Positions 24,338 to 34,000 of a stretch of DNA of 45,381 nt are shown here, piece by piece. The notes below the pieces were generated by a model. It had not been told where the DNA came from. It did not search any database and was given only the letters and a program-made list of their open reading frames with translations. Each line of letters starts with the position of its first letter. The first letter of the stretch is position 1. Origin of the DNA: an uncultured Fidelibacterota bacterium (GTDB lineage Bacteria > Fidelibacterota > Marinisomatia > Marinisomatales > UBA1611); assembly GCA_902559415.1 (NCBI GenBank), contig CACEHW010000001.1:1-45381 (forward strand), given 5' to 3'. A program made the translations under genes and the position numbers.

Positions 24338-26191
24338 ATGATAAAAATAGTTTTAAATATTAAAAAGAAATTAGCGGTACTATTAATCGCTGGTATTCTA
24401 ATTGGCCAAGGTTCGGGCTATCTAGCTCAAAAGCTTATGGTTGAAAACAACATTAGAGAAAGAGTTAAGGACGCATTATCAAAAATTATTGACAATAATA
24501 AATATGTCATTAATGTTGATATTGATCTAGAAATAAGTGATGAAGTTGAAGAGCAGATCACTGTTTTATCAAAAAGAGACTCAAGGGGACCATCAGGAGA
24601 TGATTTAATTGAACAAAATGATGTAGAAGAATCACTATCCAGTATCCAGCAGACTATTGAATCAGAAGAGGAATCTAGTAAATCTAGCTATTCAGTTGGT
24701 TTGCCGATACCTGGATTTGAAATGGACTTTACTAAATCTAATAAATCTTCTAAGAAAGTTGAAGAACCCAAACCTCCTGTCATATCAGCAAAGACTAAAA
24801 AACCTATTGAGGTTTCTTCGGCTGATCTTGATTCAAATGAACCTAAAGTTGATAAAATTTTATCTAGAACAAAACCTTCTAGGGCTGAAATTAAAAAAAT
24901 GTATATAAGCTTAATTCTCCAAGAAGGTGCAGCTCCTGAGCTAATCGAAAATATACGTCAATTAACTATGGCTGCTGCAAAATTTGATAGAAATCGTGGT
25001 GATAAACTAACTATCATGACTGCAAGTTTTAGGGAAAAGAGAGATCAGCGTTCAGCCGAACAAATAATGTTAAAAAGTATTGCTGAAAAAATTGAATTAC
25101 TTGAACAAAAAAGAGAGATAGAAGAAAACACTCAAGATGCTACATGGAAAGATGAACTTACTAGATATCGAGAAGAGGAATCTGCTAGAAGAGAAGACGA
25201 TAGGAAGTTTTTCGAAGGCCAAATTTCTCAGTTAGAACAACAAGCTAAAGAAAGGGCTTATGCTCAAGAGAAAAAGGACATGCTGTTGAGAGACTCTTTA
25301 AAACTAAAGAAGCTAAATGATGAAATAGTTGCTCTCAAAGCTATGTTAAAAAGCGCTGAAAAGCGAGACAGCCTTAAAGCTGTTAGCAAGCAAGAGCGTA
25401 TTGATTCTCTCAGGTATGTTAGCCTTAGTTCAGAATTAGATGAATTAGCAAAGTCACTTCAAGTAGCTGTAACCTCAAAATCAAAAGATGAAGAAGTTGT
25501 GTCAAAGCGTAAAATTCAAGAAGAAATGGAAGATAGAGAGAGGCAAAAAGAAGAAAGAGAAAAAGAAATAGCGGATAAAATCCGTGAACTTGACAGCGTT
25601 CAAGAAGAATTAGATAGATTGCATCAAGATATGGAAAAAGAAAGTGGAAATACTTTTATCATTTTAATTGTTCTTGGTGTCATTGTTTTCTTTTTAATAG
25701 CAGCTTTAGTTTTTATTCTTCTCCGAAATAATAATAGGCAGGCACCTGTTCCTCCTTGGATGATGCCTCCGCCTCCGCGCAAACCTAGAAGGAGAAAAAG
25801 AGGGCCTGCGAATAAAGAGAAAAAATCTGAGGAACCTCAAAAAAATCAAGAACCAGCATCAAGGCCTCAGTCTGAGGAGCCTGTAGTTACGCCACCTGCA
25901 CCTCAGCCTGAGCAGTCTGCTCAATCAGAAGTAGATAATAATTCGACTGAAAGTAATTCTCCAAAAGAAAGCGCTCTTCCATCTAGCGATGATGATCCTG
26001 ATGTAGTTCGTAGTGAAATAAATGATATTCGGAAATCTGTAGTATCAATGAGTGTTGGTCAGCCAGATAGGACAACTACGATTGTTAAGGAGTGGTTGGA
26101 ACAACCAGAGCCTACGCCACCTCCAGCAGAACCTGAGGAGGAAGCAGCTTCCGATTCAGACAGTGGAGACACTGAAGAGAAAGATAAGTAA
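24338..26191 (+). CDS. Highly modified FliF (MS-ring)-like protein with periplasmic coiled-coil insertion
   Basis: The 617-residue protein has TM1 (~12-30) and then an RBM3-like first half ('NNIRERVKDALSKIIDNNKY...VDIDLEI', ~38-67). A low-complexity insert (~70-180) is followed by the second RBM3 half ('IRQLTMAAAKFDRNRGDKLT', ~185-231), which matches the conserved FliF 'LV.aAvGfd..RGD' block. A long charged coiled coil (~235-435), TM2 (~439-462) and a Pro-rich cytoplasmic tail come next. Near the C-terminus, 'VVSMSVGQPDRTTTIVKEWL' resembles the FliF tail that binds FliG. RBM1 and RBM2 appear to be absent. The gene lies directly before fliG and after motAB. I infer a ring or stalk component turned through FliG. 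A plain Blast annotation would probably read 'hypothetical' or 'FliF C-terminal'. Confidence 0.75.
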   Translation: MIKIVLNIKKKLAVLLIAGILIGQGSGYLAQKLMVENNIRERVKDALSKIIDNNKYVINVDIDLEISDEVEEQITVLSKRDSRGPSGDDLIEQNDVEESLSSIQQTIESEEESSKSSYSVGLPIPGFEMDFTKSNKSSKKVEEPKPPVISAKTKKPIEVSSADLDSNEPKVDKILSRTKPSRAEIKKMYISLILQEGAAPELIENIRQLTMAAAKFDRNRGDKLTIMTASFREKRDQRSAEQIMLKSIAEKIELLEQKREIEENTQDATWKDELTRYREEESARREDDRKFFEGQISQLEQQAKERAYAQEKKDMLLRDSLKLKKLNDEIVALKAMLKSAEKRDSLKAVSKQERIDSLRYVSLSSELDELAKSLQVAVTSKSKDEEVVSKRKIQEEMEDRERQKEEREKEIADKIRELDSVQEELDRLHQDMEKESGNTFIILIVLGVIVFFLIAALVFILLRNNNRQAPVPPWMMPPPPRKPRRRKRGPANKEKKSEEPQKNQEPASRPQSEEPVVTPPAPQPEQSAQSEVDNNSTESNSPKESALPSSDDDPDVVRSEINDIRKSVVSMSVGQPDRTTTIVKEWLEQPEPTPPPAEPEEEAASDSDSGDTEEKDK

Positions 26192-26208
26192 GGATTAGAG
26201 GTTAAGAT

Positions 26209-27153
26209 ATGATTACAGATTATAACCGCCTTTCAGGGCTTCATAAAGTTGCGATTCTTTTCTCAGTTTTAGGAGAGAGTCTTGCGATGTCTCTTATTAA
26301 AGGATTAACTCGCACAGAGGTAAGGAAGATTCGTGCGACTATTCGCGAGATGGATAGTGTTTCATTTACACTTAAAAGACGTATAATGGAAGAATTTTAT
26401 TTTGGCTTCTTGAGTGAACAGTTTTCCGAAGAGGGCGATGGTGAAGAAGATGAAGGTCCAATTAAACCATTTGAGTTTTTATCTCAAATGACAGATGAAC
26501 AGCTTATTGCTTTATTAGCAAATGAAGATGTCCCAGTTATTGCTATTGCACTAGCTCAGTTAGATTCATCAAAAAGAATGTCAATTTTAGAGCGCATGAA
26601 ACCTGAAGAGAAAGGTAAGGTTTTAATAGAACTCGGTAGTTTACAAGATGTGCCTTTAGAGGCGATCGTTGAAGTAGCGGGTAAGCTAAAAGAAAAAGCT
26701 TCATATTTACCAAAGCCAGTAGAATTTTCAAGAGGCGGTGCTAAAGAAATAGCAGATTTAATAGGTGAAATGGATGCTGATGAAGCTGAGAGATACATGC
26801 AAACTCTTCAAAATGAGAACCCAGAGTTATATAAAGATGTAAAAATGCTTGTCTTAACATTCGAAGATATTCTTGATAATTTCCCTGATGGGATTTTAAG
26901 AGATCTTTGTAATAGTGTTGAGTTAGATGCGCTATCCATGGCTATGAAAGGTATTGACCAAGAAATAGTTGATAGAGTTATTGGTAACTTGCCTCAAAAG
27001 AAACAAGCTATGTATGAGCCTGTAGAAGGGCCAAAGCCTAAAAGAGAAGTTGATGATGCTAGAAAGATAATTGTCTCTCAAGCTAAAGAAATGGAGAAAG
27101 AAGGTGCGTTTAATTTAGCTGATATGATGGGTGGTGGAGAAATGATTGAATAA
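26209..27153 (+). CDS. fliG: FliG homologue (motor switch/torque protein)
   Basis: The 314 residues are close to the usual FliG length. The N-domain 'LSGLHKVAILFSVLGESLAM' (1-70) matches the FliF-binding part. After an acidic linker the middle domain contains 'LLANEDVPVIAIALAQLDSS', where canonical FliG has EHPQ; here it is EDVP (106-109), the region that binds FliM. The C-domain has 'VLTFEDILDNFPDGILRDLC', 'ALSMAMKGIDQEIVDRVIGN' and 'VDDARKIIVSQAKEMEKEGA', the torque-generating part facing MotA. The gene starts 17 bp after the FliF-like stop with SD AGAGG. It is the last gene of the operon before the terminator. The FliG identity is strong; a role in a conventional flagellum is not supported. 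Confidence 0.9.
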   Translation: MITDYNRLSGLHKVAILFSVLGESLAMSLIKGLTRTEVRKIRATIREMDSVSFTLKRRIMEEFYFGFLSEQFSEEGDGEEDEGPIKPFEFLSQMTDEQLIALLANEDVPVIAIALAQLDSSKRMSILERMKPEEKGKVLIELGSLQDVPLEAIVEVAGKLKEKASYLPKPVEFSRGGAKEIADLIGEMDADEAERYMQTLQNENPELYKDVKMLVLTFEDILDNFPDGILRDLCNSVELDALSMAMKGIDQEIVDRVIGNLPQKKQAMYEPVEGPKPKREVDDARKIIVSQAKEMEKEGAFNLADMMGGGEMIE

Positions 27154-27177
27154 TATAGTTGTCTAATATATTTTTTC

Positions 27178-27213
27178 AAAAGCCCTGATGAAATATTCAG
27201 GGCTTTTTTTATT
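27178..27213 (+). terminator. Rho-independent terminator after fliG
   Basis: AAAGCCCTGA (27178-27187 region) pairs with TCAGGGCTTT around an 8-nt AT loop, followed by a T-run to 27210. It ends the operon beginning at 19105. On the opposite strand the hairpin is followed by only TTTTG, so it may serve the convergent ppdK weakly. Confidence 0.9.
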
Positions 27214-27216
27214 AAT

Positions 27217-29913
27217 CTAAACTAATTCAGCTTGAGCTGCTGATAATCTCGCGATAGGTACTCTGTAAGGAGAACAACTAACATAATCCAATCCATTGTT
27301 TCTACAGAAGTGTATTGAATTAGGATCTCCTCCATGCTCACCACATATTCCTATTTTAATTGAAGGATTTACTTTTCTACCGTATTCAACTGCCATAGTT
27401 ACTAGTTTACCAACTCCCTTTACATCTAAACTTTGGAAAGGATCACCTGGAAGTATATTACGATCTAAGTATTGTGGTAAAAACGAGCCAATATCATCTC
27501 TACTAAACCCATAAGTAGTTTGTGTTAAATCATTTGTCCCAAAGCTAAAAAATTCTGCATGTTTTGCAATTTCATCTGCAGTTAGGCATGCTCTTGGTAA
27601 TTCAATCATTGTTCCAACTAAGTAGTTTAGTTTAATACTATATTTCTCTTCTACTTTTTTAGCTACTTCTCGAACAATTTTTTCTTGATCAATATATTCT
27701 GTTACAGTCCCAACTAAAGGTATCATTATCTCTGGAAAAACATTTAAGCCATCTTTAATTAATTCAGCAGTTGCTTCTAATATTGCACTTGCTTGCATCT
27801 CCGTTATTTCAGGATATGCAATTCCAAGTCTACACCCACGGTGCCCTAGCATTGGATTTAACTCATGGAGACTTGCTATTCGTTGGCTAACTATTGAACT
27901 ATCTATACCAATATTTTTGGCGAGGTCATTGATTTGATCATCTTCTAAAGTAATGAACTCGTGAAGCGGTGGGTCCAGTAATCTGATGGTTACTGGTTTC
28001 CCCTCCATTGCCCTAAGAGTCTCTTTGAAATCTTCCTTTTGGAAAGGGAGAAGACCCATTACAGCTTCTCGTCGATCATCATCATTATCAGAAAGGATCA
28101 TTTTCCTCATAGCAAGAATTCTTGTTTCATCAAAAAACATATGCTCTGTTCTGCACAATCCTATTCCCTCTGCTCCAAATTTAATTGCTTGTTTTGCATC
28201 ATCCGGACTTTCAGCATTTGTTCTTATCTTAAGTTTTCTGAATTCATCTGCCCAAGTCATTAATTCTTTATACTCAAGATTTTTGTCAGGATCAGCTGGA
28301 ATTAAATCTAACTGTCCTAGATAAACTACCCCGAGTGTACCATTCATAGTAATCCAATCACCCTCTTTAATTATATCATCACCGACCGTAAGTTGTTTTT
28401 TCTCTACAGAAATATTTAATTCATTACAACCCACGATACAACATTTTCCCCATCCTCTTGCGACGAGAGCGGCATGAGAGGTCATCCCTCCTCTAGCAGT
28501 TAAAATTGCTTCTGCAGCATGCATCCCATGAACATCCTCAGGAGATGTCTCTTCTCTTACAAGAATAACATTTTCGCCTTTAGCATTCCAAGATTCTGCG
28601 TCATCTGCTGTAAAAACAACTCTTCCTTTTGCGCCTCCTGGCCCAGCTGGGAGACCTTTTGTTAGCTTAGTAGCATTATCCTCACTTGTTTTATCTAAAG
28701 CAGGATGAAGTAATTCATCTAATTGATTTGGGTTTACTCTCATTAATGCTGTCTTTTTATCAATCATATTTTCATGGTGCATGTCAACTGCCATTTTTAT
28801 TGCAGCAACGCCATTTCGCTTGCCTACTCTAGTTTGAAGCATCCATAGCTTCCCTTCTTGTATTGTGAATTCTATATCTTGCATATCAGAGTAATGTTGT
28901 TCAAGCTTATTTTTAATTTTAAATAGCTCATCATATATTTTTGGCATGGAGTCCTCTAAAGAGGGGAGATGACTTGTGTCATTTGTTTTAGTATCTTCAT
29001 TAAGTGGATTAGGAGTGCGAAGTCCAGCTACAACATCCTCCCCTTGAGCGTTAGTTAGCCATTCACCAAAAAATATATTTTCACCAGTTGCTGGGTTTCT
29101 AGTAAAGGCTACGCCAGTTGCTGATTCTTCTCCCGTATTGCCAAATACCATAGTCTGTACATTTACAGCAGTACCCCATTCTTCTGGAATGTTTTCTATT
29201 TTTCTGTAGCTGATAGCTCTAGCGCCATTCCAGCTTTTAAAAACTGCTTCAATTCCGCCCCATAATTGAGCTTCTGCATCATCCGGAAATTCTGCTCCAA
29301 GTGAAGATTTAATTTCATCCTTAAATATTTCAATTATATTTTTCCAATCATCTTCAGCAAGATCAGTGTCTCCTTCTAAGCCATTTTTGGTCTTATATGA
29401 ATCTAAATGATGTTCTAATTTTTGTCTTATCCCATACCCATCTGCAGGCTCAATCCCAGCAGCTTTTTCCATTACAACATCTGAATACATTGTTATAAGC
29501 CTTCGATATGCATCATATACAAACCTTGGATTATTTGTTTTTTCAATGAGTCCGGGGATTGTGCTGCTAGTTAGCCCAATATTTAAAACTGTTTCCATCA
29601 TACCAGGCATAGATTGTCTAGCTCCTGACCTCACAGAAAGGAGTAGGGGGTTTGTAGCATCTCCAAATTTGGTCCCCATAATTGATTCAACTTCAGATAT
29701 GCTGTCTTTTACTTCACTTGCTAAACTTTCAGGGAAAGACTTATTATTTTTATAATATTCTGTACATACCTCAGTTGTAAGTGTAAAACCAGGAGGAACT
29801 GGAATCTCAAGTAAGTTCATTTCTGCTAAATTCGCACCTTTACCGCCTAGCAAATTTTTCATGTCAGCCTTACCATCTGCTTTACCATTACCGAAGTTGT
29901 ATACATATTTCAT
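27217..29913 (-). CDS. ppdK: Pyruvate, phosphate dikinase
   Basis: The 898 residues match family length. The N-terminal ATP-grasp region has 'NLLGGKGANLAEMNLLEIPV' and 'LLSVRSGARQSMPGMMETVL'. The phospho-histidine domain has 'ILTARGGMTSHAALVARGWG' with the catalytic His. The C-terminal PEP/pyruvate barrel has 'GAEGIGLCRTEHMFF', 'SFGTNDLTQTTYGFSRDDI' and 'GICGEHGGDP'. It interconverts pyruvate, ATP and Pi with PEP, AMP and PPi in the cytoplasm, serving gluconeogenesis or PPi-linked glycolysis. It is convergent with fliG and shares the 63-bp region holding the terminator. Confidence 0.97.
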   Translation of the reverse strand: MKYVYNFGNGKADGKADMKNLLGGKGANLAEMNLLEIPVPPGFTLTTEVCTEYYKNNKSFPESLASEVKDSISEVESIMGTKFGDATNPLLLSVRSGARQSMPGMMETVLNIGLTSSTIPGLIEKTNNPRFVYDAYRRLITMYSDVVMEKAAGIEPADGYGIRQKLEHHLDSYKTKNGLEGDTDLAEDDWKNIIEIFKDEIKSSLGAEFPDDAEAQLWGGIEAVFKSWNGARAISYRKIENIPEEWGTAVNVQTMVFGNTGEESATGVAFTRNPATGENIFFGEWLTNAQGEDVVAGLRTPNPLNEDTKTNDTSHLPSLEDSMPKIYDELFKIKNKLEQHYSDMQDIEFTIQEGKLWMLQTRVGKRNGVAAIKMAVDMHHENMIDKKTALMRVNPNQLDELLHPALDKTSEDNATKLTKGLPAGPGGAKGRVVFTADDAESWNAKGENVILVREETSPEDVHGMHAAEAILTARGGMTSHAALVARGWGKCCIVGCNELNISVEKKQLTVGDDIIKEGDWITMNGTLGVVYLGQLDLIPADPDKNLEYKELMTWADEFRKLKIRTNAESPDDAKQAIKFGAEGIGLCRTEHMFFDETRILAMRKMILSDNDDDRREAVMGLLPFQKEDFKETLRAMEGKPVTIRLLDPPLHEFITLEDDQINDLAKNIGIDSSIVSQRIASLHELNPMLGHRGCRLGIAYPEITEMQASAILEATAELIKDGLNVFPEIMIPLVGTVTEYIDQEKIVREVAKKVEEKYSIKLNYLVGTMIELPRACLTADEIAKHAEFFSFGTNDLTQTTYGFSRDDIGSFLPQYLDRNILPGDPFQSLDVKGVGKLVTMAVEYGRKVNPSIKIGICGEHGGDPNSIHFCRNNGLDYVSCSPYRVPIARLSAAQAELV

Positions 29914-29952
29914 ATGTTTAATCTTTCTATTGTTTATTAATTGTAATCTGAA

Positions 29953-30972
29953 TTATTTATAAATATTTGAAATCCAAGGGTTGAATTTATATTTATTTTT
30001 CAATTTAGTGGAAACTTGCTTTGCAACTGCAATCATTTTGTATTCCCCATGCTGAACTCGGAACCAGGCTTTGCCTTTAACCCAAGCTTCAGTCACTTTT
30101 GAGGGGTAACCTAAATTTGTCATTTTTTTTGCAAATTTTTCGGCTGTATTTTTATTTTCAAATGAACTTAGTTGAATTGTATAATATTCTGTTTTTCCTA
30201 TTTTCCCTGTTTTTCTATGAACTTTTAGTTGAGAAGTTTTTGGGCTAATATTTAAGCTACCAACTTTAATAATAGGACTTAGAATCGCATTTTCTTTTTT
30301 AATTTTATTCAAAGTGTTAAGTGCTTTTTCTTTTGTATCATAATTATTGGTAATGATTCTATAAAATAAACCATTAGAGGTGTTTACTTTTTCTAAAGAT
30401 AAGAAGATATTATTTAGCTTAATACTTTTATATAATTTTTTTGCATTAAACTCATTTTTAAAAGATGCGATTTGCACATAATATTTTTTATCTTTTTTGC
30501 TTGGAGGTAATTTTATTTTTGATTGTTCATTAATTTTATTTTTGGATTTTATAGATGGTGTTTGATTATTCTCATTAGTTTCTAATTCCAAGGAACGCTT
30601 ATCCTTTGTTTTTATAGCCGCTAGGTATATTGAATCGACCCAACCTTCTTTTTTATTGAAGATAGTTTTATAATAGACTTTTTCACTTTTTGAGTCATCT
30701 AATAAAATTATTTTTTCAATTGCATTTACTTTTACAAATGCCGGAATTTCATCGATCGCAATTTTTTCAATTACATTACTATATAAGTTTGCATCTTTTT
30801 TGGTTACAAAGACAATTTCGATTGTCTCTTGAGAAATAATAGTGTTTTTATTCGCACAGCTGAATTGGGAAAAACTAAGTAAAATAGCGATAAAGGATAT
30901 GCTAAAATACTGAATGTATATTTTAAGAGCTGATTTTGTAAGAGAATCTTTGTATGTAGAGAGATATATCAA
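29953..30972 (-). CDS. SPOR-domain lipoprotein with SH3-like N-terminal region
   Basis: The 339-residue protein has an unusually long n-region before a hydrophobic stretch and lipobox 'SFSQFSC'; no later Met gives a better signal. Residues ~55-115 look like a bacterial SH3 domain ('VYYKTIFNKKEGWVDSIYLA'). Two SPOR domains follow: 'KKYYVQIASFKNEFNAKKLY' (~165) and 'EYYTIQLSSFENKNTAEKFA' (~255). SPOR domains bind denuded glycan strands at septal peptidoglycan, so a cell-division or envelope-linking role is likely. It lies 39 bp upstream of ppdK on the same strand, but a shared transcript is uncertain. Confidence 0.85.
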   Translation of the reverse strand: MIYLSTYKDSLTKSALKIYIQYFSISFIAILLSFSQFSCANKNTIISQETIEIVFVTKKDANLYSNVIEKIAIDEIPAFVKVNAIEKIILLDDSKSEKVYYKTIFNKKEGWVDSIYLAAIKTKDKRSLELETNENNQTPSIKSKNKINEQSKIKLPPSKKDKKYYVQIASFKNEFNAKKLYKSIKLNNIFLSLEKVNTSNGLFYRIITNNYDTKEKALNTLNKIKKENAILSPIIKVGSLNISPKTSQLKVHRKTGKIGKTEYYTIQLSSFENKNTAEKFAKKMTNLGYPSKVTEAWVKGKAWFRVQHGEYKMIAVAKQVSTKLKNKYKFNPWISNIYK

Positions 30973-31016
30973 AATATTATCATTAAAAACTATTTAGATA
31001 ATATTAATAAATAAAA

Positions 31017-34000
31017 TTAAAAAACAGGGGAGAAGTATCTAATTTCTTTTAGGTTTCCTTTATTGTTATAAAAATACCATTTATCAACCATTTTCCCTTT
31101 TTTATATGAGCCTTGCATTTCTTTACGTGTTTTGTCATAATCCCACCAACTAGTCCACGTACCATCTTTTTTACCAAGTTTATATTCACCTTCAGTGAGC
31201 TTTCCATCTTCAAAGTATGCTATCCATTTACCATTTTTCAAACCGTCGTCAAAAACACCTTCCTGTGTTTTTTTACCTTTATCATTATAAAATATCCATT
31301 TATCATGAGCATTACCATTTTTTAATGTTCCTTCTTTTTCTTTTTCACCATTCTCATAATAGAAGGTCCATTTTCCATTGTACACACCATTTTCGTATGT
31401 ACCAATATCTTTAATTTGTTGGTTGGAGTAATAAGTTGTCCATAGGCCATGTTTTTTACCATTTTTATAGGCACCTAGAGTTTCTTTTCCACCACTCCAT
31501 GTACCTTTTGGTTGAGATTCTGGTAGAGGCATTAAAACAACTTCGGGGACTTTTTTACTTTCATACCATCTTATCCAAGGTCCGTCTTTTTTACCATTCA
31601 ATAAGCGACCTAAGAATTCATATTCTTCTTCCTTGTTTTCATCAACAATCACGCCTGTAAATGGTGTAGTATTATCATCAATTTTATAAAGAAGTTCGCT
31701 TTCATCTATTTTTGCTAGGTCTTTGAATTTGACATGTTCGAGGTCCTGTCCATAGTCAAAAGTGAAATCAACTTGACCATCTTTATTCCAATATGTCCAA
31801 ACACCCTTAGGTTTTGTAAATTTTTTATCTATTTTAGCTGAGAGATTGCCTTCTTTTTTCTTATTTCCATTTTCATAATAATATGTTGTTAAACCATCTC
31901 GGACATTATTTTTATGGAAACCTTGTTCCATTATTTGATCACTATTTGGATACCAGTTTACCCAGGGGCCATTTGCAATTTCTTTCCCTGTTTCTGACTC
32001 TCCTTTATAGGTAACCATTTTTGATCTATATCCATCGACCCAATTTGTTGCAGGCCCGTTTAATTCGCCATTTTTCCAAAATTTCTCGTATTCCTTACCT
32101 AAGCTATCAGAAGAAGAAATGACCCACTTTGTTTCCCTTCCATTTAATAAATCATTGGCATACGTAAGCTCTTGCGTTACTGCGCCATCTTCATTATAGT
32201 AAAGCCATAATCCAGATCTCTTATTTTTTGCAAAAGTTCCTTCGCTACTTTTAATTCCTGTCTCGAACCAAGAAACCCATGCACCCTCTTTTTTACCATC
32301 AATATAATAACCTTCTTCTTCTTTATTATCATTCAGATACCACCACCAGCTCCACAGCTCGTTACTTTCATCTTTATAAACGCCATCTTTGTATTGCCAA
32401 TTTCCATTTTCAACATATTTGAGAGTAGGGTCTTCTTTGTACCATTTAGTCCATCTACCATGAGCGAGACCTTTTTTATATCGCTGTTCTTCTTTTAAGT
32501 GACCATTATCAAACCAATATTTGTATAGACTATCAACTTTCCCAAAGCTAAATGTTCCTTGTTCTTTAGATTTGCCATTATTGTACCATAATGACCACTC
32601 ACCATGTTTTTTGCCTCTGTAGTATTCTCCTTGAACTTCAACTTGTCCATTATCATACCATTGGACCCATTTACCATCTCTTTTACCATCTAAAAACCTT
32701 CCAAGAAGTTTATATCCTCGTTTCCCACCAATTTCTTCTACAATACCTATATATGGCTCATATTTACCAATTTTGTATGTGATGCCATCACGTTCTTCAA
32801 TCTCACCTAATGTTACTTTTTCTAGGCCATCTCCATAATCGAATTTTAACCATCTTTTTCCACCTTTTTCCCAGTATGTCCATTCACCTTCTCGTTCTTT
32901 ACCTCGCATAACCCCTTGTCTATCAAGGCCACCTTCTTTATACCATTTCGTTACTTTTCCATCGATAATATTATTAGTAAATGTTTCCTCATGAAGTTTA
33001 TGATATGCAGTGCCAGAAGAATCATTCCACATTGTCCAGACACCGTGCTTTTTTTCTTTTTTGTAAAAACCTTCTTTATCTTTAAGTCCATTTTTTCTCC
33101 ACCACACCCAATGCCCGTCTTTTTCTCCATCTAGATAGTTCGATTTCAAAGAGTCTACCCCTGAAGCATACCAATAATGCCAATCCCCATCTTTGGTCCC
33201 ATTTTTGTAATTAACATGAAACCTTTTATGTTGATCATTTTTATCACCATACCAACTTATATGTGAGCCGTGATGTACACCGTTGTCATAGTTTATTTCT
33301 TCTGTTTTTTGTCCGTTTTTTGCCCAGAAAATCCATTTATTATGTTTTTTATTATTTAAGTAATCACCGTCGAGTTCTTTTATTATCCCGCCTTCATACC
33401 ATCTAATGTATTTACCATTAAGTTTCCCATTTATATAGGTAGCTAAGAATTTTTTATTACCATTCTTATACCATGTTGTCCAGGTGCTATCTCGTTCACC
33501 GTTTTCAAAATTTCTTTCTCTTCTTTTTTGACCATCTTCAAACCATTCGGTCCATAAGCCTTCTTGGACTCCATCCACATAGTTAGTTTCTTCTTTTTTA
33601 ATACCCGTCTCTTCATAATAGATAGTCCACAGACCTTGTTGTTTGCCATGAATGTAATTTTTTTCTTCAACCTTATTACCATTTGAGCTCCAATAAGATT
33701 GTAAGCCACTAAATTTTCCATTTGAATAGTTTAATTCTGTCTTTCTTTTCCCATCTTTATAAAATTCAGTCCATGTACCGTCTCTATTACCATTTAAATA
33801 GTTCCCTTGTAGTTTTAACTTTGGCTTAAAATCAGGGATTACAACCTCAACGGAATCCCATTGATTATTATTTTCTAAAGTGTCTTTTGTATTTGCCTCA
33901 CCGTCTTCTCCATAATCATACCACCATACTTCTTCCCAATATTCATTCCAAGAGCCATTACGAACACCGTTAGCGTAATTGCCCTCTACCTTAACACCAC

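Noticed and set aside
22637-27153. Ordinary flagellar operon fragment
   Set aside because: FliF is heavily altered, FliG lacks the EHPQ motif, upstream genes are envelope proteins, and the operon ends at a terminator followed by ppdK. No other flagellar gene is in the window.
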